NCBI GenBank assembly: GCA_947624725.1
Contig: CANQLP010000001.1
Coordinates: 1-64,000, forward strand
DNA: 64,000 nucleotides
Reading direction: 5' to 3'
Origin: an uncultured Clostridia bacterium
GTDB lineage: Bacteria; Bacillota_A; Clostridia; TANB77; CAG-508
The notes under the pieces are model-generated. The model was not told the origin of the DNA and did no database searches. It saw nothing but the letters and a program-made list of their open reading frames with translations. Positions 9,574 to 20,490 of this stretch are shown one piece after another. Every line of letters begins with the position of its first letter. Position 1 is the first letter of the stretch. The position numbers were made by a program, and so were the translations under genes.

Positions 9574-9600
9574 TTAGCAGTCGATAATAATGAGTGCTAA
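9574..9600 (+). promoter_or_regulatory. CIRCE operator (HrcA binding site)
   Basis: TTAGCAGTC, a 9-base spacer and GAGTGCTAA match the CIRCE consensus TTAGCACTC-N9-GAGTGCTAA with a single mismatch in the left arm. It covers the expected transcription start, so HrcA should repress its own operon, with groE-type titration relieving it on heat shock. Confidence 0.93.
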
Positions 9601-9619
9601 TTAAAGGGGTGATGCACGA

Positions 9620-10645
9620 ATGCTTGATGAACGAAAACGCAAAATATTAAAAGAAATTGTAGATGAATATATCGAAACAGCAGAACCTGTTAGTTCAGCT
9701 GTAATCGTAGAAAAGTATGAGCAAGATATAAGTTCAGCAACTGTTAGAAATGATATGGCAGAACTTGAAAGAGAAGGATATTTGGAGAAACCTCATACTT
9801 CAGCAGGAAGAATACCATCAGCAAGAGGCTATAGACTCTATGTAGATGAACTATTAAAATATGATAATATAAGCCTAGAAGAGATAAAATATATTCAAGA
9901 AAAGCTTGAAACAAAGGCTACTGGAATTGAAGAATTAACAAAAATCGCAACAACTACACTTTCAGAAATAACTCATTATACAACTGTAAGTATAGGACCT
10001 AAAACATCTAAACAAATAATTGAAGAAATTAAATTTGTATTGTTAGGTTCTAGGATGCTTATGGGTATAATAATGACAGATACAGGACTTGTTCGCGAGA
10101 CAATAATAAAATTTGATGAAGATATTACAGAAGAACAAGTTGAAACTTTAAATTATTTCTTTAACAATAAACTAAAAGGAGAACCACTTGAGAGTATAGA
10201 TACTTCATTTGAGGAGTATATTTTTAGAGAGCTTAAATATAGTGTAAAAATTATAAAACCAATAATAGAGCAGATGAAAAAGCTTATAGATGAAGAAGAA
10301 AAAATCTACTTAGAAGGTGCAAATAAATCATTTGAACTTCCAGAATTTAAGAGCTTAGAGATTGCTAAGAACTTTGTAAATATACTAGATACTAAAGAAG
10401 TTATGCTTGACATTTTAGATAGTGGTTTTGCTGAAGACATAAAGGTATATATAGGTGATGAGAATGATAATGATGAACTTAAAGACTTTAGTGTAGTTAC
10501 ATTTAAACACTCAATTGGAGATAAAGATGTAGGTACAATAGGCATTATAGGACCTAAAAGAATGAATTATTCAAAAGTTATTTCAGTTATGAAGTATATA
10601 AGTAAAAAACTGAAAGATGATTTTGAAGATAATAAAAAAGATTAA
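9620..10645 (+). CDS. hrcA: heat-inducible transcription repressor HrcA
   Basis: HrcA represses class I heat-shock genes by binding CIRCE. The 341-residue protein shows the N-terminal winged helix (MLDERKRKILKEIVDEYIETAEPVSS with the family's SSATVRNDM recognition helix) and the PHTSAGRIPSARGYR motif. GGGGTGATG is the ribosome-binding region. It is the first gene of hrcA-grpE-dnaK-dnaJ, with CIRCE just upstream. There is no CGG in any frame that matters. Confidence 0.97.
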   Translation: MLDERKRKILKEIVDEYIETAEPVSSAVIVEKYEQDISSATVRNDMAELEREGYLEKPHTSAGRIPSARGYRLYVDELLKYDNISLEEIKYIQEKLETKATGIEELTKIATTTLSEITHYTTVSIGPKTSKQIIEEIKFVLLGSRMLMGIIMTDTGLVRETIIKFDEDITEEQVETLNYFFNNKLKGEPLESIDTSFEEYIFRELKYSVKIIKPIIEQMKKLIDEEEKIYLEGANKSFELPEFKSLEIAKNFVNILDTKEVMLDILDSGFAEDIKVYIGDENDNDELKDFSVVTFKHSIGDKDVGTIGIIGPKRMNYSKVISVMKYISKKLKDDFEDNKKD

Positions 10646-10664
10646 AGAAAGGAGAGAAAAGAGT

Positions 10665-11186
10665 ATGGCAGATGAGAAAGTTGAAAAAAATGATGTACAA
10701 GAAGAAAAAGTAGAGAAAAAAGATGAGAATATAAATTGCAAAGAAGACACAGAATTAAATAGAATGCAAGAAGAATTAGACAATACAACAGATAGACTAA
10801 AAAGGCTTATGGCAGAATTTGATAATTTCAAAAAGCGAAATGCAAAAGAAAGAGAAAGTATGTATGAATCAATACTTGGAGATGTTGTTTGTAAATTACT
10901 TCCAGTTTTAGATAATTTGGAAAAAGCAGAAAGTGCAGAAACAACTGATACAAATTATAAACAAGGCATTGACTTAGTATTGAAGCAATATATTGATGTT
11001 TTATCTTCTTTTGGTGTTACACAAATAGAAAGTGTTGGAAAAACTTTTGATCCAGAACTTCATGAAGCTGTTAGTATGGTACAAGATGAAAACTTGGGAG
11101 AAAAGGAAATAAAAGAAGAATTTAGAAAAGGCTATAAGCTTGGAGATAAAGTAATAAGACATGCAATGGTAGTTGTAAATGGCTAA
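10665..11186 (+). CDS. grpE: nucleotide exchange factor GrpE
   Basis: GrpE releases ADP from DnaK. A long charged N-terminal coiled coil (Lys/Glu repeats) leads to the conserved C-terminal beta domain, with LVLKQYIDVLSSFGV, FDPELHEAV and GYKLGDKVIRHAMVVV. ATG 10665 is chosen because AAAGGAGAG lies just before it. A longer in-frame start at 10617 overlaps hrcA and has no ribosome-binding site. The length is about 173 residues. Confidence 0.95.
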   Translation: MADEKVEKNDVQEEKVEKKDENINCKEDTELNRMQEELDNTTDRLKRLMAEFDNFKKRNAKERESMYESILGDVVCKLLPVLDNLEKAESAETTDTNYKQGIDLVLKQYIDVLSSFGVTQIESVGKTFDPELHEAVSMVQDENLGEKEIKEEFRKGYKLGDKVIRHAMVVVNG

Positions 11187-11289
11187 GGATATTAATTTAA
11201 TTAATATATATTTTTTACAAAAGATAGAAAAATTAAAAATATTATAATATTAATGAAACCAATAAAAAAAGTTTTTTTCATTGGTTTAA

Positions 11290-13164
<1,875 letters not shown>

Positions 13165-13176
13165 GAGTAAGTCGAT

Positions 13177-14344
13177 ATGGCAGAAAATAAAAGAGATTTT
13201 TATGAAGTATTAGGAGTCGATAAAAATGCAACAGAAGAAGAGTTGAAAAAAGCATATAGAAAACTTGCAAAAAAATATCATCCTGATGCCAATCCTGATA
13301 ATAAAAAAGAAGCAGAAGCCAAATTTAAAGAGGTCAATGAGGCATACGAAACTTTATCAGATAAGAAAAAAAGAGAAATGTATGATAGGTTTGGACCAAA
13401 TGGACCTCAAGGAGGCTTCGGTGGAGCAAATCCAGGGGGAGGATATTATTCATATACCTCCTCTGGTTTTGACGGATTTAGTGGCTTTGATGGCTTTGAT
13501 ATAGATTTAGATGATATTGTGTCTTCAATATTTGGTGGTGGAAGAAAAAGACGAGAAAGAACTCAAACAGGACCATCAAAGGGAGCAGATTTAAGACATG
13601 ATATAGAAATTACCTTTGAAGAAGCATATCTTGGTGTAAAAAAGCAAATAAGTATATATCGTGAAGATATATGTGACGTTTGCCATGGAAGTGGTGCAAA
13701 ACCTGGAAGCAAAGTAGAAACATGTACAATGTGTGGAGGTACAGGACAGATTAAACAAGTACAATCTACATTGTTTGGACAAATGCAAACAGCAAGAACA
13801 TGTGGAGTTTGTGGAGGAACAGGTAAAGTTATTAAAGAAGTATGTGAGAAATGTAGAGGCAAAGGAAAAATAAAGAAACAGACTAAGATTTCTGTAAATA
13901 TTCCAGCAGGTATTGATGATAGCCAGACAATAGTTTTAAGAAATGAAGGAGCACCTCGGACAAAATGGTGGTCCAAAGGGTGACTTATATATTGTTGTTC
14001 ATATTAAGCACCATAGCATATATGAAAGAAAAGATATAAATGTTTTGTGTGATGTTCCTATATCAATAACACAAGCAACTTTAGGAGCTGATATTGAGAT
14101 ACCTATGGTAGATGGAACGAAGGAAACATTTAAAATACCAGAAGGGACACAAACTGGAACAAAATTTAGAATTAGACAAAAAGGATTTACAAGTATAAAC
14201 GGAAAGTATAAAGGAGATTTTATATTTACAGTAATTGTTCAAACGCCAAAGAGACTTACAAAGGAGCAAAGAGACTTAATTGAAAAACTTGCAATTACTA
14301 TGAATGAACAACCTCCAATGAGAAGAAAAGGAATTTTTGGATAG
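13177..14344 (+). CDS. dnaJ: chaperone DnaJ (CGG skip site 13957)
   Basis: Type I Hsp40 of 388 residues after restoration. Order: J domain with YHPDANPD (HPD intact), Gly/Phe-rich linker, four CxxCxGxG zinc repeats ([32 protein letters not shown]), then the C-terminal substrate domain. At 13957 (CCT CGG ACA) frame 1 would stop 9 codons later. Skipping the C gives [14 protein letters not shown] with Gly261, matching the conserved loop of domain CTD I. It sits 12 bases after dnaK and ends the heat-shock operon. Confidence 0.96.
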
Positions 14345-14397
14345 AATATAAAAAAACTTAAAATTAAAATGTAAAATCTGGAATTTGTTAAAAAACA

Positions 14398-14427
14398 TTG
14401 ACAATGCTATGTCATAGATGGTACAAT
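14398..14427 (+). promoter_or_regulatory. promoter with overlapping dyad, first surface-protein unit
   Basis: TTGACA at 14398-14403 and TACAAT at 14422-14427 have an 18-base spacer. TGACA-ATGCTA-TGTCA forms an inverted repeat overlapping the -35 box. The same promoter and dyad recur at 16508-16537 with only two or three base changes, which suggests a shared regulator. Confidence 0.7.
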
Positions 14428-14476
14428 AAACATATAAATATAGAAAAAGACAAAAATAGATGGAGAAGTAGAGAAT

Positions 14477-14602
14477 ATGAAAACACAAAGCAAAAGCCTT
14501 GAGGCTGTAGAGAGAGGAGCTTTAGAAGAGACAAAGCTTTTGTTTGTGGTATGTAATAAAAGTAATAAATTATGGGGCAAATTTTATACATTAGTTGTAT
14601 AA
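14477..14602 (+). CDS. 41-residue leader peptide of surface-protein unit 1
   Basis: A short ORF with GGAGA upstream and ATG at 14477 encodes a peptide containing KSLEAVERGALEETKLLF. Its homologue precedes the next surface-protein gene at 16583 with KSLDTVE and EALEEIQLLF, so the peptide sequence, and not only the RNA, appears conserved between the two units. I do not recognise a family. The peptide is amphipathic and has no signal sequence or membrane helix. A leader peptide controlling the downstream gene, or a free small protein, are both possible. Confidence 0.55.
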   Translation: MKTQSKSLEAVERGALEETKLLFVVCNKSNKLWGKFYTLVV

Positions 14603-14686
14603 TTTTGTCCTTTTTGTAATTTAGTTATTAAAATTTTAGAAAAGCTAAAATTTTTATATAAATATATTATACAAGGAGGCCTTAAA

Positions 14687-16487
14687 ATGCTTAAGAAAAA
14701 AATATTTATGATTTTATTTTTAATTTCTTTGTTTTGTTTAGTACCATCTTTTGCTTCAGCAGTAAGCATACGAACCACAACACTAGATTTAACGAAGGCA
14801 GAAAATACAGAAGATAAGCTAAATACTGAAGGATGGAAATGGGATAAAACTAATAAAATATTAACTTTGAAAGACGCAAATTTTAAAACAAAAGACTTTG
14901 ATAAATGTATTATTCTTCCAAAAGGTGATGTAACTATTGAATTTGAAGGCAATAATACTTTAACAGCAGAAAAGGCAACAGTAATTGATGGTAATTTTAA
15001 TTCAAATCTTACTTTAAAAGGTAAAAATGGCGGAATATTAAATCTTGAAATAAAAGAAATAGATAATACAGGTGGTAAGCGGTAATGCAGGAATTACTTT
15101 AAATTATCCAATTAATCTAAATATCGAATCTGGTACTATTATTAGCAATGGTGAATTTATAATTACTAATAATTTCAAAATGACTGATGGAAATCTTACT
15201 ATTGATACTGTAGGAAAATATGCATTCGACGGTGGGGTTGCTGGTATTTATGCATTAAATCAAGTTGAAATTGATGGAGAAAATATTGACATTAAGGCAC
15301 AAGGAGATGGAATTATTGTAACAGGGGCTGGAGATTCCCCAGATAAAGATGGTATAATAATTAATGGAGGAAATATATCAGTTAGTAGTGAAAGTTTAAC
15401 AGCAATTGGGGCTGGTACGAGTAAAGCAAAAAATATAATTGTTAATGGTGGAAATTTTACTCTTGGAGGAGATAAAGGAATATATGCAGTAAAGGGTAAA
15501 ATTTATATAAATCATATTGATAGTCTTAATGCTGCTAATGTAAAAAATGAAGATGGAATAATTAAGGTTTCGCCTAATTATCCAGAAAATGAAATAATAT
15601 ATGGAAATGCTGATTATAGCAAGGTGGATGAAGCGATAAAAGAAGCAGAAAAATTAAACAAATCGGATTATAAAAACTTTAATGTTGTTGAGGAAGCTAT
15701 TAAAGCTGTTGATAGAAGTAAAAATGTTTTAGAGCAACAAGAGGTGGACGCTATGGCGGAAGCTATCTATAATGCGATAAATTCACTTAAGTTAAAAGAT
15801 AAAACAGATTCTACACCAAAAACAGAAGTAGATAATATAGTAGTAGAAGAAGTAGATAAAACAGGAAATAATGCAGTAGAAGGAACAAATGCATCAAGCC
15901 AGAAAGAAGTAATACTAGAGACATTAAAAGAAGAAGTAAAAAATAATGCAGAGTTAGCAAGAAAATTGCAAGGAAAAACAACCAAAATAGATATAGAATT
16001 TTCAGAAACAAGTGAAAGTGTAAAAAAAGAAGTAAAAGAGAAGATGGAAGAGGTAGCAAAGAAAGCAAATAAAGAAATAAAGATGGCAGAATATTATGAT
16101 ATAGATATAGTAGTACTTGCAAATGGAAAAGTGGTAGGACATTTAAAAGAGTTAACAAAAGAAGTAGAGTTAAAAGTATCAATACCAGAGAACTTACCAG
16201 AAATAGCAAAAGGATATACAAGAAAATATTATATAATAAGAAATCATGAAGGCGAAGTAACAGTATTAGATACGAATGTATCAGAAGATGGAAAATATTT
16301 AACATTCAAATCAGATAAATTTTCTACATATGCATTAGGTTATAGCGATGAAAAGATAGATAATTCAAGTAATGTTGTAAATTTAGATAGTTCACCAAAA
16401 ACGGGAGACCAAATTTATGTTGCATTTGGATTACTTACAGTATCTTTAGTTTCAGCTTGTGTTATGATTAAAAGAAAAAATCACTAA
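14687..16487 (+). CDS. cell-surface protein with carbohydrate-binding-like repeats and FIVAR domain (CGG skip site 15080)
   Basis: A 599-residue secreted protein. Residues 1-26 are a signal peptide (KKKIFMILFLISLFCLV), followed by a beta-rich region with Asn/Gly repeats of the right-handed beta-helix or DUF4353 kind, then a FIVAR-like helical module (about residues 305-370), a charged C-terminal domain shared with the next two surface proteins, and a sorting-like tail SPKTGDQ-hydrophobic-KRKNH. At 15080 (AAG CGG TAA) the CGG is directly followed by a stop in frame. Skipping C gives TGGK-G-NAGITLN with Gly132 and an unbroken repeat pattern. AGGAGG precedes the ATG. Confidence 0.82.
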
Positions 16488-16507
16488 TGTTATTTGTTAA
16501 AAAAACG

Positions 16508-16537
16508 TTGACAATGCTATGTCATAAATGGTACAAT
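16508..16537 (+). promoter_or_regulatory. promoter with overlapping dyad, second surface-protein unit
   Basis: TTGACA at 16508-16513, an 18-base spacer and TACAAT at 16532-16537 repeat the promoter at 14398, including the TGACA-ATGCTA-TGTCA dyad. Confidence 0.7.
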
Positions 16538-16582
16538 GAAAATATACGTAAGAAAAAGGAAAAATAAATGGAGGAGTGTAGT

Positions 16583-16714
16583 ATGGAACAAGGACACAAA
16601 AGCCTTGATACTGTAGAGAGAGAGAGAGAGAGAGGAAGCTTTAGAAGAAATACAGCTTTTATTTGCTATACTCAAAAATATAAAATTAAAAGGACAGTCT
16701 TATACTTTAGGTAA
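16583..16714 (+). CDS. leader peptide of surface-protein unit 2, currently out of frame at a GA tract
   Basis: GGAGG and ATG 16583 start a peptide with KSLDTVE, homologous to the 14477 peptide. It then enters a 19-base alternating GA tract (16616-16634). As read, the frame continues RERERERGSFRRN and stops at 16714. One more GA unit would put EALEEIQLLFAIL and a further stretch to 16721 in frame, matching the paralogue. The tract therefore looks like a contingency locus switched by slipped-strand changes. The frame seen here is the non-homologous one. Confidence 0.5.
   Translation: MEQGHKSLDTVERERERGSFRRNTAFICYTQKYKIKRTVLYFR
16616..16634. repeat. GA dinucleotide microsatellite (9.5 units)
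   Basis: Nineteen bases of perfect GA alternation lie inside a short ORF. The paralogous position in the 14477 ORF has only GAGAGAGG. A change of one unit alters the reading frame of the peptide. Confidence 0.9.
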
Positions 16715-16738
16715 AGTATAAAAACTGCCCTTTTTTAT
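16688..16738 (+). terminator. terminator or attenuator between leader peptide and surface gene
   Basis: GGACAGTCTTATACTTT and AAAGTATAAAAACTGCCC form a long stem around AGGT, followed by TTTTTT. It lies between the leader peptide and the 16811 gene, so it could attenuate the downstream gene. Confidence 0.75.
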
Positions 16739-16810
16739 GTTAATTTATGATTATTAAAATTTTAAAAATATAAAATTTTAGTATAAAAAAAAAAGAAGGG
16801 AGTAATTAAT

Positions 16811-18706
16811 ATGAAGAAAAAATTATTAATTATGTTTATGTTATTAGTCAGTGTTTTAGCAATTTTTGCAATGACTAATACAGTAAATGCAGCAGTTTGT
16901 GAAAAGTGTAGTGACAAATGTACTAGTTGTGAGGCAGAAAATTGTAAATGCCAAACAGAAGGAAGTGAAAAGTGTTTAGTTTTAGTTACACATGATAATG
17001 TTGTAACTTGCTATGATGATTTAGACAAAGCTCTAAAGGCAACTCAAAATGGGGATACTGTACAGTTAATAAATAATGTTACATTAACTGGGTTTGTAAT
17101 GGCATCTAAGAATATTACATTTGATTTAAATGGTAAGACAATAACTATTGCCAGTGGTTCTGGTCCTTACTATGGCTTCTATGTAGTAACAAACACAGTT
17201 ACATTTGTAGATACTGCTGGAAATGGAAAAATAACAGATACAACAGGTAAAGTTGCTCTTCAAGTATATAGTAATGGTCAAGCTATTCTTAATGGTGGAA
17301 CATATGAAAGTACAAATGGAATTGCTGTTCAACTAGGAAATGGAAAAAAAGAGGATGCAAACCCAGCTTTAGTAGTAGTAAATAATGGAGTTAAAATTAA
17401 TGGAAACTGTGGTATTAGCTTATCAGGAAGCAATTCGTCGGTTGAGATAAATGGTGGAGAAATTACCGGAAGTAATTATGCACTTTCTGGTAATCATGAA
17501 GAGACAAATAATGCTAAAATTAAAATAACAGATGGAACTTTAGTAAGTAGTACTTCTACTGCTGTATATTTACCATATAGTGGTAATGTTACAATAACAG
17601 GTGGAACTTTTACAGGTAAAAATTTTGGACTTGTTAATCGTTGTAGCACTGTTACAATTTCTGGTGGAACATTTAAAGCAGAAACAACAGGATCAACACA
17701 AGCAGTCGGGGTACAGCCACCACAACTACCAACAGGATATGCTATTGTAGTAGATAATGATACATCAGATTATAAAGATTCTCCTGCAAAAGTTACAATT
17801 TCAAGTGGAAGTTTTGAAGGATCTGCTAAAGATTCACTTCTTTCTTGGAGTGGAAGTGAAGAAGGAGAAGGAACACCAGGAGATTTTGTGTTAACTGGTG
17901 GAACATATAAATCAGATGTTACAAAATGGGTTGCAGACGGATATAATTGTACAGGATCAGGAACAAAATTTACTGTTGCAAAGAAACAAACAAGTACGGG
18001 AGGTTCTAGTTCTTCAGGAGAAACAACAACTCCTAGTACTGATATAGTTGTTCAAGAAGTTGATAAACAAACAGAAGATACTAATGCTAAATTAGGTTCA
18101 GTAGATAAAGCTGCAGAAAAAGAAGTAGTTATAGAATCATTAAAAGAAGAATTGAAGAATAATCCAGAATTAGCAGCAAAATTAAATGGCAAAACTACAG
18201 AAATAAATGTAGAATTTTCTAATTCTTCATCTGAAAGTGTTGCAGAAGAAATAAAAACTAAGATGGAAGAAGTTGCAAAAAAATTAAATAAGGATATAAA
18301 AATAGAAGAATTTTATGATATTCAAATTTCTGTACTTGCAGATGGTCAAAAGGTAGGAAATCTAAAAGAATTAACAAAAGAAATAGAATTAAAAGTTAAT
18401 ATACCTGAAAAATTACCAAAAGTTAAAGAGGGTTATGTAAGAAAATATTATATAGTAAGAGAACATGATGGAGAAGTTTCAGTGTTAGATACAAATGTGT
18501 CTAAGGATGGATCATATTTAACATTTAAAACAGATAAGTTCTCTACATATGCATTAGCATATAATGATGTAGAAGAAGCACAATTAGATGGAGAGCCAAA
18601 AATGGGTGAATCTACTATGGCTTTAATGATAGCAATCATATGCATTGCTCTTGTAGCATTTGTTAGAGTAAAGAGTACAAAGAAAGTTAGAAGAAATAGA
18701 AAATAA
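16811..18706 (+). CDS. cysteine-rich, beta-helix cell-surface protein
   Basis: A 631-residue secreted protein. A signal peptide (about residues 1-28) is followed by a compact Cys-rich segment (CEKCSDKCTSCEAENCKC). A right-handed parallel beta-helix comes next, with about eight NGGT/ISGGTF-type coils, and then the charged C-terminal domain shared with its neighbours (EVDKQTED through KFSTYALAY). The tail EPKMGE, a hydrophobic helix and a basic end resemble a degenerate sortase signal. AAGGGAG precedes the ATG. No CGG skip site is present; CGG triplets such as GAC GGA straddle codons. Adhesion or surface-layer function is inferred. Confidence 0.8.
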   Translation: MKKKLLIMFMLLVSVLAIFAMTNTVNAAVCEKCSDKCTSCEAENCKCQTEGSEKCLVLVTHDNVVTCYDDLDKALKATQNGDTVQLINNVTLTGFVMASKNITFDLNGKTITIASGSGPYYGFYVVTNTVTFVDTAGNGKITDTTGKVALQVYSNGQAILNGGTYESTNGIAVQLGNGKKEDANPALVVVNNGVKINGNCGISLSGSNSSVEINGGEITGSNYALSGNHEETNNAKIKITDGTLVSSTSTAVYLPYSGNVTITGGTFTGKNFGLVNRCSTVTISGGTFKAETTGSTQAVGVQPPQLPTGYAIVVDNDTSDYKDSPAKVTISSGSFEGSAKDSLLSWSGSEEGEGTPGDFVLTGGTYKSDVTKWVADGYNCTGSGTKFTVAKKQTSTGGSSSSGETTTPSTDIVVQEVDKQTEDTNAKLGSVDKAAEKEVVIESLKEELKNNPELAAKLNGKTTEINVEFSNSSSESVAEEIKTKMEEVAKKLNKDIKIEEFYDIQISVLADGQKVGNLKELTKEIELKVNIPEKLPKVKEGYVRKYYIVREHDGEVSVLDTNVSKDGSYLTFKTDKFSTYALAYNDVEEAQLDGEPKMGESTMALMIAIICIALVAFVRVKSTKKVRRNRK

Positions 18707-18728
18707 TCTAAAAATATTATTTTAGTAT

Positions 18729-18763
18729 AAATGGCAGGATTTTATCTCTGCCATTTATTTTTT
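18729..18763 (+). terminator. terminator of the second surface-protein unit
   Basis: AAATGGCAG pairs with CTGCCATTT and is followed by a T-rich tail. Confidence 0.85.
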
Positions 18764-18804
18764 CCTATGTATTCAAAAAAACTATGATTTTTGTTTTATA
18801 AATG

Positions 18805-18833
18805 TTGACAAAGATAAATGGTAATGATAAAAT
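18805..18833 (+). promoter_or_regulatory. promoter of third surface-protein gene
   Basis: TTGACA at 18805-18810 and TAAAAT at 18828-18833 have a 17-base spacer. Unlike the two upstream units there is no TGTCA dyad and no leader peptide. Confidence 0.7.
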
Positions 18834-18879
18834 GAGGCTAAATAAATAATATATAAAAAATAAAGAAGGAGAAAAACTT

Positions 18880-20319
18880 ATGAAAAATAAAATTTTATTA
18901 GTAACTTTAGTATTTGCAATATTTTTGCTATGTGTAGTTATAGCAAATCCAGTATCTGCTGGAACAAGTAACCAAATAGGTAATGTGACAGTAAGCACTT
19001 TAACAGGAGGAAGTATTGAGGTTAATGAAAATACAGCAACAGTGACACTTGATAGTAATGCTGTAAACCAACTTGCTTGGCATCCTGCAGTAGAGGGTGA
19101 AGTAAAAAGACCTGCAAATGGTTGGTGGATTGGATTCAAATTAACATTTGACCAACCTGTTAATGATAAAAATGTACAATGTACTTACACAAATTATTTA
19201 AATGAATCACAAGGAACTAAACCAATTAATTTAGATACAAATACAACATATAGTTCTTGGGTATTAATTAATGACAATGTATTAAAAGGAAAAGAAGGAG
19301 AATTAACAGTTGGTACTTTTAAATATACTTCAGATGATTCTACAGTAGACCTTACTGTTGTAGTTAAAATATCTAACCCTAAAGAAGTTAAATTAAAAGT
19401 TCCTACAAATGGAGTAAAGGTTACAGTAGATGGTGTAACATTTACAATGGAGAAAAATAAGACTTTAAAAGAAGGATTAACTGAAAGTGAAATGGCGGAC
19501 TTAGACAAATTAATGACTCCAAAGAGTGGATACAGACTTGATGGATTATATGATGGAGATACAAAAGTTGATTTAGAAAGTACTAAATTTTCAGATAACA
19601 AAGATTTAAAAGTAAAATTTGAAAAAATCCCATCATCAAGCGGAAGTTCAACTCCAAATGTAGACAATATAGTAGTAGAAGAAGTAAACAAAACAGATGA
19701 TAAGGCAATGGGAGGAACAAGTTCATCAGCTGAAAAAGATGTAATAATAGAAACATTAAAGGAAGAATTAAAGACCAATAAAGAACTTGCAAATAAACTA
19801 GCTGGAAAATTTACAGAAATAAATGTAGAATTTTCAGATGCTAATAGTAGTGTAGCAAGTGAAGTAAAAACAAAAATGGAAGAAGCAGCAAAGAAAGTAG
19901 CAGATAATTTAAAGATAGATGCATTTTATAATATAGAAGTAGCAGTACTAGCTAATAATATAAAAGTAGGTAACTTAAAAGAATTAACAAAGCCAATAGA
20001 ATTAAAACTTTCTATGCCAGAAGGTTTAGGAGAAGTAGCCAAAGGATATACAAGAAAGTACTATGTAATCAGAGAACATGATGGAAAAGTAACAGTATTA
20101 GATACAAATGTATCAGAAGATGGAAAATATATAACATTTAAGACAGATAAATTCTCTACATATGCGTTAGCATATAAAGATGAGAAAATAGATAATTCAA
20201 AAAATGATCCAAATTTAGATAAAACACCAAAAACAGGAGACCAAGTTTATGTAGCATTTGGATTACTTGCAGTATCTTTAGTTTCAGCTTGTGTTATGAT
20301 AAAAAGAAAAAATCACTAA
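18880..20319 (+). CDS. cell-surface protein with shared C-terminal domain and PKTGD tail
   Basis: A 479-residue secreted protein. A signal peptide (about residues 1-27) leads into a beta-rich domain containing WHPAVEGEVKRPANGWWIGF and a second small domain (residues 165-255). The charged C-terminal domain shared with the two preceding genes follows (VVEEVNKTDD to KFSTYALAYK). The tail TPKTGDQVYVAFGLLAVSL ending KRKNH is nearly identical to that of the 14687 protein. AAGGAG precedes the ATG. It appears to be the third member of a tandem paralogous set with exchanged N-terminal modules. The ligand is unknown. Confidence 0.8.
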   Translation: MKNKILLVTLVFAIFLLCVVIANPVSAGTSNQIGNVTVSTLTGGSIEVNENTATVTLDSNAVNQLAWHPAVEGEVKRPANGWWIGFKLTFDQPVNDKNVQCTYTNYLNESQGTKPINLDTNTTYSSWVLINDNVLKGKEGELTVGTFKYTSDDSTVDLTVVVKISNPKEVKLKVPTNGVKVTVDGVTFTMEKNKTLKEGLTESEMADLDKLMTPKSGYRLDGLYDGDTKVDLESTKFSDNKDLKVKFEKIPSSSGSSTPNVDNIVVEEVNKTDDKAMGGTSSSAEKDVIIETLKEELKTNKELANKLAGKFTEINVEFSDANSSVASEVKTKMEEAAKKVADNLKIDAFYNIEVAVLANNIKVGNLKELTKPIELKLSMPEGLGEVAKGYTRKYYVIREHDGKVTVLDTNVSEDGKYITFKTDKFSTYALAYKDEKIDNSKNDPNLDKTPKTGDQVYVAFGLLAVSLVSACVMIKRKNH

Positions 20320-20342
20320 TTAGCATATTTTAATTGAAAATT

Positions 20343-20388
20343 ACTCCTCAAGAAAAGAAAAGCACTTTTCTTGAGGATATTTTTTTGT
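20343..20388 (+). terminator. terminator of third surface-protein gene
   Basis: TCCTCAAGAAAAG pairs with CTTTTCTTGAGGA and is followed by a run of seven Ts. Confidence 0.88.
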
Positions 20389-20490
20389 ATATATAGATTA
20401 TTTTACAAAATTTGCAGAAAAAAACTTGTAATTCTCTTATTTATTGGTATAATATATTAGAGAAATTAAAAAGTCAAAGGAGAAAAGATA

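Noticed and set aside
14477..14560. Leader region at 14477 as a riboswitch
   Set aside because: Complementary CACAAA.CAAAAGC and GCTTTTGTTTGTG arms can form, but the conservation with 16583 follows the peptide sequence better, and no known riboswitch core is visible.
15811..16305. Minus-strand Leu-rich ORF inside the first surface-protein gene
   Set aside because: Its composition (mainly Leu) is the complement of the GAA/AAA-rich plus strand. No start signal is present.
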